A DNA stretch of 64,000 bases, taken from positions 34,573 through 98,572 of the forward strand of contig NZ_JANCLX010000027.1 of NCBI RefSeq assembly GCF_024295805.1. The letters are read 5' to 3'. This DNA comes from Streptomyces cucumeris. GTDB taxonomy: Bacteria; Actinomycetota; Actinomycetes; Streptomycetales; Streptomycetaceae. The stretch's first letter is position 1; each line of letters begins with the position of its first letter. A program made the translations under genes and the position numbers. Shown piece after piece: positions 1-8,862 of this stretch. Under the pieces are notes generated by a model. That model worked only from the letters and a program-made list of their open reading frames with translations, searched no databases and was not told where the DNA came from.

Positions 1-46
1 TCAGGTACAAGCGCCCGCGGGAATCCACCCCCCGCTCCCGGGGGAA

Positions 47-88
47 GCCGGGTGTGCCGTCGCCGGTGGTGGCGACGGCACACCCGGC
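47..88 (-). terminator. Hairpin terminator downstream of the DUF2268 gene
   Basis: A perfect 18-bp stem (positions 47-64 and 71-88) with a 6-base loop lies just past the stop of the minus-strand gene ending at 97. There is no U-tract, as is usual in streptomycetes. Positions 1-46 show nothing else. Confidence 0.7.
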
Positions 89-96
89 CACGGCGG

Positions 97-984
97 TCAG
101 GCGCTCGTCCGCACTCCCGCGTTGACGAGGATCTCGCGCGCGGGCAGGGCGGTGCTCTCGGCAGCGGTCAGACCGGAAGCGGCCAGGTGCGCGTCCACGA
201 TCCGCAGCCCGACCGCGTACCCGGCGAAGTCCGGCAGCCCCACCGTGGGCTGCCCCATCCGCCGCGCCGTGGCGTCGCCGAGGACGTAGGCGGTGAGGTT
301 CTGCATCCCGGCCACATCGATATCGTTGGTGATCCGGTCATAAGCGCTGTCCAGTCCGGCGCCGGTCAGGGCCCTGGACCACGGCCCCAGAGCCCCCTCA
401 CCGGCCAGCTCCCGTACGAACGCCTCCGCGAGCCCCTCCGCCACGACGTGTTCGCCGACGGTGACGGTCGCCGGGTTCCAGACCACGTTCGCGTAGCGCA
501 CGTTGTGGTGCAGTTCGTGTGCGGCGGCGTGGCCGATCTTCGCGAGGCTGGTCTCGGTGGGCCACATCAGCAGATGGATCGCACCGGGGATGCCGCCCGA
601 TCCGAAGTATCCGGCGCTGCGCACCGTCAGGTGGTCATCGTCCGGGTCCCCGAGCACCAGGACGACATGTACGGTCTCTGCGTGCCCGATCTCCGGCACC
701 GCACCGCTGATCCGTTCCCACGCGGCGGTGAGGAACTCCTCGATCCGCCGCCACACCCCCGCCTCCACCATCTGCCGCAGGGCGGGCAGATACCGCGGGT
801 CCTCACGGTCGAGCCGGAAGCCGCTGCCCATCCGGTGCAGTTGGACCAGATCCATGTCCCCCATCACGGACATCGCGCTCCGCAGCGGCTCGAGCATCTC
901 GCGCAGCGCGTCGGCCCGCTCTGCCAGCGGCCGCCCGAGGAGCTCGAGCATGGCGGACGCCGTGTCATGAACAATGATCTTCAT
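97..984 (-). CDS. DUF2268-family putative zinc protease
   Basis: A 295-aa soluble protein resembling the DUF2268 (predicted Zn-dependent protease) family. The middle carries a zincin motif, AAHELHHNVRY, where the HExxH-type His residues would bind zinc and Glu would act as base. About 30 residues later VAEGLAEAF could give the third ligand. I see no signal peptide or membrane segment, so it is probably cytoplasmic. The start is the ATG at 982-984. A strong hairpin follows the gene. It faces away from the YceI gene and lies downstream of the DUF1772 gene on the same strand, about 100 bases away. The substrate is unknown. The family call rests on the motif and overall pattern. Confidence 0.75.
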   Translation of the reverse strand: MKIIVHDTASAMLELLGRPLAERADALREMLEPLRSAMSVMGDMDLVQLHRMGSGFRLDREDPRYLPALRQMVEAGVWRRIEEFLTAAWERISGAVPEIGHAETVHVVLVLGDPDDDHLTVRSAGYFGSGGIPGAIHLLMWPTETSLAKIGHAAAHELHHNVRYANVVWNPATVTVGEHVVAEGLAEAFVRELAGEGALGPWSRALTGAGLDSAYDRITNDIDVAGMQNLTAYVLGDATARRMGQPTVGLPDFAGYAVGLRIVDAHLAASGLTAAESTALPAREILVNAGVRTSA

Positions 985-1087
985 GCCCGGTGACGGTAGG
1001 TCCTCACGTCACGTGAGGTGCAAGCGCTCCGCCACGTCCCCGAGCGCCCTGCGCCACGTTCCTGAGCGCACGGGGACGGCCGTCCCA

Positions 1088-1606
1088 TCAGGCGCCGCCG
1101 CGGGGCAGTCCGCGGCCGGTCGTGGCCAGGGCACAGACCAGCAGACCGAAGGCGGCGGTGGAGGTGACCGCGCGGACGATGTTCCAGCGCACCCACCGCG
1201 CCTCGAACTGCTCGCGGACCGCGGACAGATCGGTGATCCGGTCGGGATGTCCGGCGTCGGCCAGGACGTTGTTGAGGGGTACGTTGACCCGGATCGTGAT
1301 GACCAGCATCACCAGGTAGAGCACGACCGCGGCCACGATCCACGGCAGTGCCGGACGCCCCGCGCCCCGCAGATGCAGTGCCCCGGCCAGGACGGCCAGC
1401 AGCAGGGCTCCCGCGAAGACCAGGGCGAACCAGCCGTTGAGGATGGCCACGTTGATGCGCTGCATCGCGTCGATGAAGGTGCGGTCCTCGGCCCGGGCCA
1501 GGCCGGGCATCACGGAGCAGGCGTATCCGTAGAACAGGCCCGCGCTCAGGCCGGTGGCGACGGTCGCGGCGATCAGGACGGGGGTCTGCAGGGTGTGGTG
1601 GTTCAT
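1088..1606 (-). CDS. DUF1772 (anthrone-oxygenase-like) membrane protein
   Basis: A 172-aa integral membrane protein starting MNHHTLQTP with four hydrophobic segments: about residues 8-28, 50-75, 82-102 and 150-168. This layout matches DUF1772 proteins, a group that includes anthrone oxygenase-type enzymes. The conserved RINVAILNGWF and IRVNVPLNN stretches fit the family. The reading frame stays open upstream to 1798. I chose the ATG at 1604-1606 because a GGAGG Shine-Dalgarno sequence sits five bases before it; the ATG at 1607-1609 is too close. In vivo substrate unknown; many members are annotated only by domain. Confidence 0.75.
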   Translation of the reverse strand: MNHHTLQTPVLIAATVATGLSAGLFYGYACSVMPGLARAEDRTFIDAMQRINVAILNGWFALVFAGALLLAVLAGALHLRGAGRPALPWIVAAVVLYLVMLVITIRVNVPLNNVLADAGHPDRITDLSAVREQFEARWVRWNIVRAVTSTAAFGLLVCALATTGRGLPRGGA

Positions 1607-2117
1607 CATGTCCTCCAACCAACACCGGCAACGGTGGGGCGGGCCATGGCCGAAAGGCTCAGCCTCATACGCGAGCGTCCAGGCGCGGACGACGGCGTGC
1701 CCACACGTACTGCGGTCACCTTCACTGAATATCCCGTCGCTTGCATATGGAAATTGCAACGGCCCATGCCGAGATTTCCTGGTGATGACGGCGTCCATCA
1801 GGTCGGTGAATATCCGACATCATGCTCCATACAGTGCCACGACACGGTGTCGGCGGGAACGTGTGAAGTCGCGCGGTGTTTCGACCATTGATTCCCGCTG
1901 ACTAGTGATTAACCCAGGTCCTGTGTGCCTCGCCGCTTCAGGCGGTTTTTCGATCAGAGCGAATTGGATCACCACTTCTGACTGGTGGAGGCGTATTTTG
2001 CCCGGTGGTAGCCCTGCGGCGGCGGGGTGGGTGGACATCCCGGGCAGAGTTCTCGGAGGACATTGGATATCGGCAAAGACTTGCGGCAATAGATGCCTTC
2101 TGCCAATTATTTGATTC
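1607..2117. other. Intergenic region, less GC-rich than its surroundings
   Basis: No convincing gene. This divergent region between the DUF1772 and YceI genes is visibly AT-richer than the rest of the window. It holds two copies of TGAATATCC (near 1728 and 1807) and a TTGCA/TGCAA inverted repeat near 1739-1757. These could be regulator sites, but I cannot assign them. Confidence 0.4.
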
Positions 2118-2777
2118 ATGAAGTTGTTCAACCGCATCTCGTCGCATCGCCGCACGCTGGCCCATGCCGCTCCCGCGGCGCACGGCGGTCCGCCGGCCTA
2201 CGATCCCGTCGTCGCGCCGGATCCCGCCCTCGCGGGTCTGACCGGGGAGTGGATAATCGATCCGGCGCACAGCAGGATCGGGTTCTCCGTCCGGCACGCC
2301 ATGGTGACCACGGTGCGAGGCTCCTTCACGGAGTTCGAAAGCCGCCTCTACTTCGACGGCAGCGATCCGGCCCGCTCCCGGGCAGAGGTCGTGATGTCCA
2401 CCGCAAGTGTCCAGACCGGTGTGGAGCAGCGGGACGCCCACTTGATGAGCCGTGACTTCCTGGACGCGGACACCTACCCGCGTATGAGCTTCCGCAGCAC
2501 CGCGGCGCAGCTCGTGGGGAAGGACGTCTACCGCATGAACGGCGACCTCACCATCAGGGACACCACCCGCCCCGTCGTCCTGGAGCTCACCTACATCGGA
2601 CACGTCACGGATCCGTTCGGCTACCAGCGGGTCGGCTTCGACGGCACCACCACCATCAACCGGTCCGAGTGGGGGCTGACCTACAGCGCCCGACTGGCCG
2701 AGGGCGGTGCGATGGTGAGTGAGAAGGTGCGCCTGCAGTTCGACATCGCCGCCATCCGCACACCTCCTCTGGACTGA
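2118..2777 (+). CDS. YceI-family protein
   Basis: A 219-aa protein with a YceI-like lipid-binding (lipocalin-like) barrel. The family opens with a W-x-(I/L)-D-P-x-H-S-x-(I/V)-x-F-x-V-x-H pattern, seen here as WIIDPAHSRIGFSVRH near residue 45. Later family landmarks also fit: HLMSRDFLDADTYPRMSF and the NRSEWGL block before the last strand. YceI proteins bind polyisoprenoid or other lipids. The first 40 residues are variable and basic and do not form a clear signal peptide, so the protein is probably cytoplasmic as in many actinobacteria. No clear ribosome binding site precedes the ATG. A strong hairpin follows at 2876-2912, shared with the convergent gene. Confidence 0.85.
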   Translation: MKLFNRISSHRRTLAHAAPAAHGGPPAYDPVVAPDPALAGLTGEWIIDPAHSRIGFSVRHAMVTTVRGSFTEFESRLYFDGSDPARSRAEVVMSTASVQTGVEQRDAHLMSRDFLDADTYPRMSFRSTAAQLVGKDVYRMNGDLTIRDTTRPVVLELTYIGHVTDPFGYQRVGFDGTTTINRSEWGLTYSARLAEGGAMVSEKVRLQFDIAAIRTPPLD

Positions 2778-2875
2778 GCCCTGCTGTCCGCCGCTCAGCC
2801 GGTGATGGCACATCAGGTGGCGGAGAGCAGGCACATACGCACCGCGCCGGCATCCGGACCTGATACCACGCGACA

Positions 2876-2912
2876 GTGCCGGTCCCCGGGAACACCTCCC
2901 GGGGACCGGCAC
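2876..2912. terminator. Bidirectional hairpin terminator
   Basis: A perfect 15-bp stem (2876-2890 with 2898-2912) and 7-base loop lie between the convergent YceI and IPT/TIG genes. They could end transcription from both sides. Confidence 0.75.
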
Positions 2913-2949
2913 CCACCGCTGGCCCGTACGGGGCAACGGCGTCAGCGGA

Positions 2950-3846
2950 TCACACGTAGGTGAAGCCGCCCGGGACGGTCGCCGTGCCGTTCGCGGTGGT
3001 GACCTGAACGGTCTTGTTGCCCACGGTGTTGGCCGGAGTGGTGCCGACCAGCAGGGTCCCGGTGGGGTCGACGGTGATCCCGGTGGCCGGGACACCGCCG
3101 AAGGTCACGGTGCCACCGGTCAGGTTGGTGCCGGTGATGACGAACGGGGTGCCGCCCGCCACCGGGCCGGAGACCGGCGTGATGCCGGCCGCGGTCGGGG
3201 GCGGTCCGGTGTAGGTGAAGCCGCCCGGAACCGTGACGGTACCCGCCGGTGTCACCACCTGGACCGTGACGTTTCCGGGTGCGAGCCCCGGCGGGGTGGT
3301 GCCGGTCAGCGAGGTACCGGCCGGGTTGACGGTCACGCCGACGGCGGGCACGCCGTTGAACAGGACCACCGCGTTGGCCAGGTTGGTCCCGGTGAGCGTG
3401 AAGGGGGTGCCGCCGGCGACCGGGCCGGTGGCCGGGACGATCGTGGCGGCGGTCGGCGGGAGGGCGAGCGCGCCGTACGTGTAGTTCACGCCGTTGCTGG
3501 CGCCGCTGAGCGTGGTCACCGTCACGGACACGGTGCCCGCGGCGTGGGGCGGCGCGGTGACGGCGATCGCCATACCGAAGGGATCCCGCGCCAGGATGGT
3601 CGCCGGGGTGCCCCCGAAGGAGACACCGGTGGCGTTGCTCAGGCCGAGGCCGACCACCAGGACGACGTTGCCTCCGGTCGTCGGACCGGAGGTGGGTGTG
3701 ACGGAGAGCAGCAGCGGCGTCGACGGCGGTGTGCCCCCGCCGGGGCCCGGCCATCCCGGGCCCGGGTCCCCCGGTCCGGGCCAGCCCCCACCGGGGCCGG
3801 TCTGGTTGGGGCGACCGCCGTCGTTCGCGAGCATCTGCTGGGACAT
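2950..3846 (-). CDS. Triple IPT/TIG-domain protein
   Basis: A 298-aa protein made of three immunoglobulin-like IPT/TIG repeats after a glycine/proline-rich leader of about 40 residues with repeated PGPG units. Each repeat carries the family hallmark P.SGP..GG.P..(I/L)TGTNL followed by F.G.PA. Repeats start near residues 49, 133 and 217. Repeats 2 and 3 are closest to each other, and each ends in VPGGFTY. I chose the ATG at 3844-3846 because an AGGAGG site lies about six bases upstream, although the frame is open to 4116. No signal peptide or anchor is visible, so export would need another route. Partner and function unknown. Confidence 0.8.
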   Translation of the reverse strand: MSQQMLANDGGRPNQTGPGGGWPGPGDPGPGWPGPGGGTPPSTPLLLSVTPTSGPTTGGNVVLVVGLGLSNATGVSFGGTPATILARDPFGMAIAVTAPPHAAGTVSVTVTTLSGASNGVNYTYGALALPPTAATIVPATGPVAGGTPFTLTGTNLANAVVLFNGVPAVGVTVNPAGTSLTGTTPPGLAPGNVTVQVVTPAGTVTVPGGFTYTGPPPTAAGITPVSGPVAGGTPFVITGTNLTGGTVTFGGVPATGITVDPTGTLLVGTTPANTVGNKTVQVTTANGTATVPGGFTYV

Positions 3847-4469
3847 GGACGTCCTCCTGTCGGACTGTCCCGGGCGACGACGGCTGCGGATGGTCGCACG
3901 GCCGGTACGAAGGCGTGTCGGCCGCCGGTGCGTGCCGCCGCCTGGGACAGGAGTGATGGGGCCCTGGGGTCGCTGTCGGAAGGGGCGGGACGGACTCTCC
4001 GTGCCACCCCGGAAGATGAGGCGTCTGCGCCTCGCCGACACCGGAGTCGGGCGTGATGTGGGGCCCGGCCCCTTCCGGGGGAACTCGCCGCGGGGCAGGG
4101 ACCGTCGCCGCCGCACGGAGACGCGCGAAGTGCAACGGGTGGGTCGACTGCCGAGCTCCCGGGAAGGGATGGGCGACCCACCGGTTGGATGCGTTCAGTA
4201 ACCCATAGGGGCGACAAGACAGCAATGGTGTTGACGCACAGTCACCCGGTCGGCGTAGTGCGGTTCGTGGGCCGCCCGGTGTGTTTGCGCCTTTGCTGGC
4301 CTGCCGGAACGCATGATGTGGGCTGATCGGGCGGAAGGTGGCACGGCGGTCGTCACGGGGACGGCCGCGGGGGAAGAGGCGATGCATGTGCCACACCCCA
4401 TGTGCCGGACCATCCGGTGTGCCTGTTGCTCTCCCCTCGTCACCCGCGCCGAGGGTGGGGTGATTCCGG
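3847..4469. other. Intergenic region without a recognisable gene
   Basis: About 620 bases between the divergent IPT/TIG and alcohol dehydrogenase genes. Open frames here lack start signals and resemble no family. It probably contains both promoters. I see no long inverted repeat. Confidence 0.4.
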
Positions 4470-5567
4470 GTGAGGGCCTTCGTCCTCCGGAGGGTCGGCG
4501 AGGTCGGGATCATGGAGAAGCCGGTCCCCGAGCCCGGCCCCTGTGACGCGGTGGTGCGCACCACCGCGGCCATGGTGTGCACCACCGATGTGCACACCAT
4601 GCGGGGTGCGATGCCGGTCGCCCCGGATGTGACGTTGGGGCATGAGGCGGTCGGTGTCGTCCACGCGCTCGGCTCCGCCGTCGAGGGCCTGGAAGTGGGC
4701 CGGCGGGTCGCGGCCGCCGGGATCACGCCGTGCTTCCAGTGTGATTCCTGCCAGCGCGGTTTCTCCTCGCAGTGCGGGGGACGGATGCTCGGCGGTGCCA
4801 GGTTCACCCAGCAGCGGGACGGGAATCTGGCCGAGTACTTCCTGGTGAACAACGCCCAGGCCAATCTGGCGCCGATCCCCGACGGGCTCTGTGACCACCG
4901 GGCCCTCTATGCCACCGACATGCTGTCCACGGGGTTCGTCGCCGCCGAACATGCCGAGCTCGCACTGGGGGAGACCGTCGCGGTCTTCGCCCAGGGGGCG
5001 GTGGGTCTGTCCGCCACGATCGGCTGCCGACTGCTCGGCGCGGGCCTCATCATCGCCGTCGAGTCGGTTCCCGCTCGCCAGGAGCTGGCCCGCCGGTTCG
5101 GCGCCGATGTGATCGTCGACCACACCCGCTGCGACCCGGTCCGGCGGATCCTGGAGCTGACCGACGGCCAGGGGGTGGACGCCGCCATCGAGGCCCTCGG
5201 CACGCCCCAGACATGGGAGGCGACGTTCCGGGCCACCAAACCCGGAGGACGGATCTCCAATGTCGGGTATCACGGCGAGGTGGCCGAACCACTGCGGATC
5301 CCGCTGGAACCGTTCGGCTACGGGATGTCCGACAAGCAGGTCTACGCGGCTTTCAACCGCGGCGGGCGCGGATGGCTCCGGCGGATCTTCCGGCTGCTGG
5401 AGTCCGGAAAGGTCGACCCCACGCCGATGACCACGCACGAGTTCGGCTTCGACGAGATCGGTCGGGCCTTCCGGATGATGGCGTCGAAGGACGACGGGAT
5501 CATCAAGCCGCTGATTCACTTCGACGCGGACCATGCCGTAGAGGTGGGTCAGTGGAAGAGCCACTGA
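4470..5567 (+). CDS. Zinc-dependent secondary alcohol dehydrogenase (TbADH-like)
   Basis: A 365-aa medium-chain dehydrogenase resembling the Thermoanaerobacter brockii isopropanol dehydrogenase group. It should interconvert secondary alcohols and ketones with NAD(P). Catalytic zinc ligands fit that group: C37 in MVCTTDVHT, H58 in LGHEAVG, and the Asp of YATDMLSTGF. A cysteine cluster near residue 92 (CFQCDSCQ, then SSQC) resembles a structural zinc site. The Rossmann motif is AQGAVGLSATIG. The start is a GTG at 4470 behind a GGGTGGGG stretch; the N-terminus MRAFVLRRVGEVG is typical of the family. It is a single gene ending inside a strong hairpin. Physiological substrate unknown. Confidence 0.88.
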   Translation: MRAFVLRRVGEVGIMEKPVPEPGPCDAVVRTTAAMVCTTDVHTMRGAMPVAPDVTLGHEAVGVVHALGSAVEGLEVGRRVAAAGITPCFQCDSCQRGFSSQCGGRMLGGARFTQQRDGNLAEYFLVNNAQANLAPIPDGLCDHRALYATDMLSTGFVAAEHAELALGETVAVFAQGAVGLSATIGCRLLGAGLIIAVESVPARQELARRFGADVIVDHTRCDPVRRILELTDGQGVDAAIEALGTPQTWEATFRATKPGGRISNVGYHGEVAEPLRIPLEPFGYGMSDKQVYAAFNRGGRGWLRRIFRLLESGKVDPTPMTTHEFGFDEIGRAFRMMASKDDGIIKPLIHFDADHAVEVGQWKSH

Positions 5568-5576
5568 CCCACCTCT
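5540..5576 (+). terminator. Hairpin terminator spanning the alcohol dehydrogenase stop codon
   Basis: A perfect 16-bp stem (5540-5555 with 5561-5576) with a 5-base loop is followed by TTTA. The left arm encodes the last sense codons and the right arm contains the TGA stop, so the terminator is built into the coding end. Confidence 0.8.
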
Positions 5577-5838
5577 TTACTGGCTGGTAGTCATGCTCCA
5601 CTCTGTGGGGGTGCGGGCCGTCCGAAGGGCCGGCCCGGACACCCTCCGTGTGCCCGCGTTGCCCGCGTGCCTGCGGTCGTTGCTGCCCTCGTCCCGTCCG
5701 CACCCCGCTTCGCTGTCCGTCCGCGCCCCGCCCCGACGCGAGTCCGTGCCGCGCCGCGGAGCCACCACCCACCACCCCCGAGTGCGAAGCGGACCCCATC
5801 CGGGCCCGCACCGCTCTTCGAGGAAGGCAGGAACCATC

Positions 5839-6483
5839 GTGTCCCGTTCGACCCGTAGATCTGTCATGTCCCTGGCGATTGTGGCCGGAGTGTGCACCGC
5901 CACCCTCACCCCCGTGGCCGCCTCCGCCACCCCTGGCCCGGGAGCCACCCGCACCACCGCCGGATCCCAGTCCGCCACCGCCACCCGGACGCCGGGCCCG
6001 TTCACCGAGCCCGGCTTCGCCGCCACCTGCGAGTGGCACCGCTTCGGTGAGGGCGAGGTCCCGCCGTGGCAGCTGATGTTCCGCGATCCGCTGTGCGTCG
6101 AGTACAGCAAGCGCGACATCACCTTCGACAACGGCGGTGCCCTGCGCTTCCTGGTCGCCGAACCCTCCCGCTTCGCCCTCGCGATGGTCACCTGCCACTA
6201 CTACCAGCAGGACCACTGGAGCGTGCAGACCACCACCGGCTCAACGCCCTGGGTGACCTGGGACGGCCAGTACTGGTGGGACAAGACCAGGCAGCGGGCC
6301 GGAGCCCGGCTCACCCACTTCAAGATCCACGGCACCAGCGTCGGGATCGGCGACGCCGTGGCCGCGCTGCGCCCCACCCATCCCGAACTGGCCGATGTCC
6401 TTGACGAGTACGGCAGTGAAGCCGGAGAGACCGGCCTGACCACGACCCTCCCGTACGACCTGCGCTGCGATCTGGCCGGATGA
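5839..6483 (+). CDS. Exported protein of unknown function (GMC cluster, first gene)
   Basis: A 214-aa protein with a Sec-type signal peptide: a basic start (MSRSTRRS), a hydrophobic core around residues 10-25 and a likely cut after AASA near 30. The mature part begins with a Thr/Ala/Pro-rich linker, then a compact domain with a few Cys (TCEWHRF, DPLCVEY, VTCHYY, LRCDLAG) and many aromatic residues such as QYWWDK. No CxxCH haem motif is present, so it is not a cytochrome. I do not recognise the family. The start is a GTG with AGGA about seven bases upstream. Its stop overlaps the next ATG by four bases, so the three genes to 8779 should be translated together. Confidence 0.7.
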   Translation: MSRSTRRSVMSLAIVAGVCTATLTPVAASATPGPGATRTTAGSQSATATRTPGPFTEPGFAATCEWHRFGEGEVPPWQLMFRDPLCVEYSKRDITFDNGGALRFLVAEPSRFALAMVTCHYYQQDHWSVQTTTGSTPWVTWDGQYWWDKTRQRAGARLTHFKIHGTSVGIGDAVAALRPTHPELADVLDEYGSEAGETGLTTTLPYDLRCDLAG

Positions 6484-7190
6484 CCACCATGCCCCCGCAC
6501 CCAGAGCACCCGGAGCACCCCGGCACCTCAGCGCCACCCGCTCGCCGGACGATCCTCAGCGCCCTCACCGCCACCGTCGCACTCCTGGCCGCCGGTCAAC
6601 TCCCTCCTGCCGTCTCCGGGGCGGTCGCCGCCGAGACCGGGGCCACGGGATGGACCGTCCAGACGATGGAGGCGTTCGCGGACACCCTGATCCCCGGTGA
6701 ACGCCGCTCCAGCGGTGACCGCGCCATCGCCGGGGCCGTCACCGGCCCCGGCGCCGTACAGGCCGGGGTGATCCAGACACTCACCTCGCCCGAACTGCCC
6801 CTGGCTCCGCTTCTGCCGGAGATCGCGGCCCTGCTCAACGCCCGGGCACTCGCCTATGCCACGCTCCACCTGATCCTGCTGCCACCCACCCTCCCGTCCT
6901 TCGTCGGCCTGCCGTTCCGCCACCGCACCACGCTCCTCGGCACCCTCTTCGACCCCGGGGAGCCCGACCGCGCCATCTGGCAGGTGCTGAGCCTGCTGAC
7001 CGGTCTCGCCTTCGACAGCGCAGCCCATCTGGACACCCGCCAGGCCCTGGACGCCCACCACCCCGGACTGGACTGGCTGGACTTCCCACCGCCCGGAGCG
7101 GACGGGCTGTGGCGCTTCCCCCACTATTCCTACGGCAAGGCCCTGGCCACCCCGCACCCCGCCACCACCCCGTCGGGGAGCCCCGCATGA
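6480..7190 (+). CDS. DUF5987-like protein, likely GMC oxidoreductase partner
   Basis: A 236-aa protein with an N-terminal export signal containing an Arg pair and hydrophobic stretch (PARRTILSALTATVALLAAG), possibly a Tat signal. The body resembles DUF5987 and, more loosely, the small subunit 3 of gluconate 2-dehydrogenase: TVQTMEAFADTLIPGE early, and a tryptophan-rich end (GLDWLDFPPPGADGLW). In known sugar dehydrogenases of this type the small subunit is needed to export or mature the FAD-binding GMC subunit. It overlaps both neighbours by ATGA junctions (6480-6483 and 7187-7190), which fits such a partnership. The role is inferred from context; the family call is moderate. Confidence 0.7.
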   Translation: MTTMPPHPEHPEHPGTSAPPARRTILSALTATVALLAAGQLPPAVSGAVAAETGATGWTVQTMEAFADTLIPGERRSSGDRAIAGAVTGPGAVQAGVIQTLTSPELPLAPLLPEIAALLNARALAYATLHLILLPPTLPSFVGLPFRHRTTLLGTLFDPGEPDRAIWQVLSLLTGLAFDSAAHLDTRQALDAHHPGLDWLDFPPPGADGLWRFPHYSYGKALATPHPATTPSGSPA

Positions 7191-8779
7191 GCGCGCAGAC
7201 CACCGACGTACTCGTCATCGGCAGCGGCTTCGGCGGCGCCATCCCCGCGTACTACCTGGCCGCCGGAGGCGCCCGCGTCACCATCCTGGAACGCGGACCG
7301 CGGCTGGCCGCGGACGACTTCGCCCACTCCCTGCAACTGGGCACCTACAACCGCATCGTCGACGTCGTACGCGGTGAGGGCATCGCCGTGGTCACGGGCA
7401 ACTGCGTCGGCGGCGGCAGCGTCGTGTACTTCGCGGCCTCCCTGCGCGCTCCCGCGTTCGTCTTCGAACGCCGCGGCGGCACCGGCCGCCGCATCTGGCC
7501 CGCCGCACTCACCCGCGCCGCACTCGACCCCTGGTACGACCGCGTCGAAGAAGCCCTGCCCGTCACCCGCACCGACTGGTCCGACGTCTCCTACGCGGGC
7601 GGGATCCTGGCCGCCGCGTGCCGGCGCACCGGGCACACCTGCAATCCCGTGCCCGTCGCCGTCGACACCGACCGCTGCACCAACTGCAACTGGATGCTGT
7701 CCGGCTGCCGGTTCGACGCCAAACGGTCCATGCTCCTCAACTACCTGCCCGCGGCCGAGGCCCACGGCGCCACCATCCACCCCCTGCACGAAGTCCAGAG
7801 CATCAGCCCCTCACCCGTGTCCGGCCACCGCTACGCCGTCAGCTACACCGTCCTCGACCCCGATGACTACACCTGCACCGCCACCACGGGCACCATCCAC
7901 GCCAAGGTCGTCGTCCTCGCGGCGGGAGCCGTCGGCACCCCCGTCATCCTCCAGCGCTCCGCACTGCTCCTCGGCGGTATCCCGGCCGCTGTGGGACGGT
8001 ACTTCTCCGGCAACGGCGACCGCGTCAGCGTGGCCGACGTGAACGAGGACAAGGTACGCACACTGCTCGGCCTGTCCCGCCCGGACGGCGTCCCCTACCA
8101 GGGGCTGCCGATCGGCCGCCCCATCACAGCGGCCACCTACGACTATCTGGACGCCGAGGCACCCGAGTACAGCCGCTTCAGCCTCCAGCAGATCTACTTC
8201 CCGTCGCTGACCAATGTGCTCGCCCAGGCCGCCGATCCGCCCCACTGGTTCGGCATACCGGCACGCGCGCTGCGCTCCCGGTGGAAGTCCTGGCTCACCC
8301 TGCTGGCGATGACCGAGGACGACAACGAAGGCACCTTCTCCGCCGTCCCGCCGCTGACCGGCAGTTTCACCCGCCTCGCTCCCGGTCTCGGCCTCGGCAC
8401 CATGACCTACCGTCCCACCACCCGGACCCGCGACGGCTGGCGCACGGCGGACCAGGCCCTGCGCGGCATCCTCGAAAGGGACGGACTGGCCCAGGTGCGG
8501 CCCTGGAGCGAAGACGTGGCCGGAGCCGTGACCGCCCATCCGCTCGGCTCCGCCCGCATGGGCGACACCGCCGCCACCAGCGCCCTCACCGACACCGGAG
8601 AACTCCGCGGCCACCAGGGCCTGTTCATCACCGACGGCTCCGCCGTCCCCACCTCCCTGACCGTCAACCCCTCCCTCACCATCGCCGCCCTCGCCGAACG
8701 CGCCGCCCCCGCCATCACCCGGCGCGCCACCCAGACGGGTGCCGAGGTCCGCTACGGAGCGCCCGTGCCCTCCCCATGA
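7187..8779 (+). CDS. GMC-family FAD-dependent oxidoreductase
   Basis: A 530-aa flavoprotein. The dinucleotide-binding motif VIGSGFGGAIPAYYLA is at the N-terminus, followed by the ILERG end of the second strand and NCVGGGSVV. A cysteine set (CTNCN...SGCRF) near residue 165 recalls actinobacterial cholesterol-oxidase-like GMC enzymes. The C-terminus has the GMC blocks HPLGSARMG and NPSLTIAALAER. It should oxidise an alcohol group on a sterol, sugar or similar substrate. It has no signal peptide of its own but is translationally coupled to two exported proteins, so it may be carried out with the DUF5987-like protein. The ATG at 7187 overlaps the preceding stop. A hairpin follows at 8809. Confidence 0.88.
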   Translation: MSAQTTDVLVIGSGFGGAIPAYYLAAGGARVTILERGPRLAADDFAHSLQLGTYNRIVDVVRGEGIAVVTGNCVGGGSVVYFAASLRAPAFVFERRGGTGRRIWPAALTRAALDPWYDRVEEALPVTRTDWSDVSYAGGILAAACRRTGHTCNPVPVAVDTDRCTNCNWMLSGCRFDAKRSMLLNYLPAAEAHGATIHPLHEVQSISPSPVSGHRYAVSYTVLDPDDYTCTATTGTIHAKVVVLAAGAVGTPVILQRSALLLGGIPAAVGRYFSGNGDRVSVADVNEDKVRTLLGLSRPDGVPYQGLPIGRPITAATYDYLDAEAPEYSRFSLQQIYFPSLTNVLAQAADPPHWFGIPARALRSRWKSWLTLLAMTEDDNEGTFSAVPPLTGSFTRLAPGLGLGTMTYRPTTRTRDGWRTADQALRGILERDGLAQVRPWSEDVAGAVTAHPLGSARMGDTAATSALTDTGELRGHQGLFITDGSAVPTSLTVNPSLTIAALAERAAPAITRRATQTGAEVRYGAPVPSP

Positions 8780-8808
8780 GATGATGTCCACCTCACCCAA
8801 CCGGCCAT

Positions 8809-8838
8809 GTACCCCGGTGCGGACCCGCACCGGGGTAC
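8809..8838 (+). terminator. Hairpin terminator after the GMC operon
   Basis: A perfect 12-bp stem (8809-8820 with 8827-8838) and 6-base loop lie 30 bases after the GMC stop and just before the promoter of the kinase gene. Confidence 0.65.
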
Positions 8839-8862
8839 ACCGCCGCCGGTAGCGTGCCGACC

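Noticed and set aside
1820-2155. Open frames on both strands in the AT-richer gap (1607-2117)
   Set aside because: They overlap each other, lack third-position GC bias and have no ribosome sites.
4195-4443. An 82-codon minus-strand frame in the gap before the alcohol dehydrogenase
   Set aside because: No ribosome site, unusual composition and no family resemblance; likely chance.
4440-5564. A 374-codon frame opposite the alcohol dehydrogenase
   Set aside because: A shadow of the real gene, caused by its GC-rich codons; it resembles no family.
5839-6483. The first GMC-cluster protein as a cytochrome c subunit
   Set aside because: No CxxCH motif is present, so it cannot bind c-type haem.
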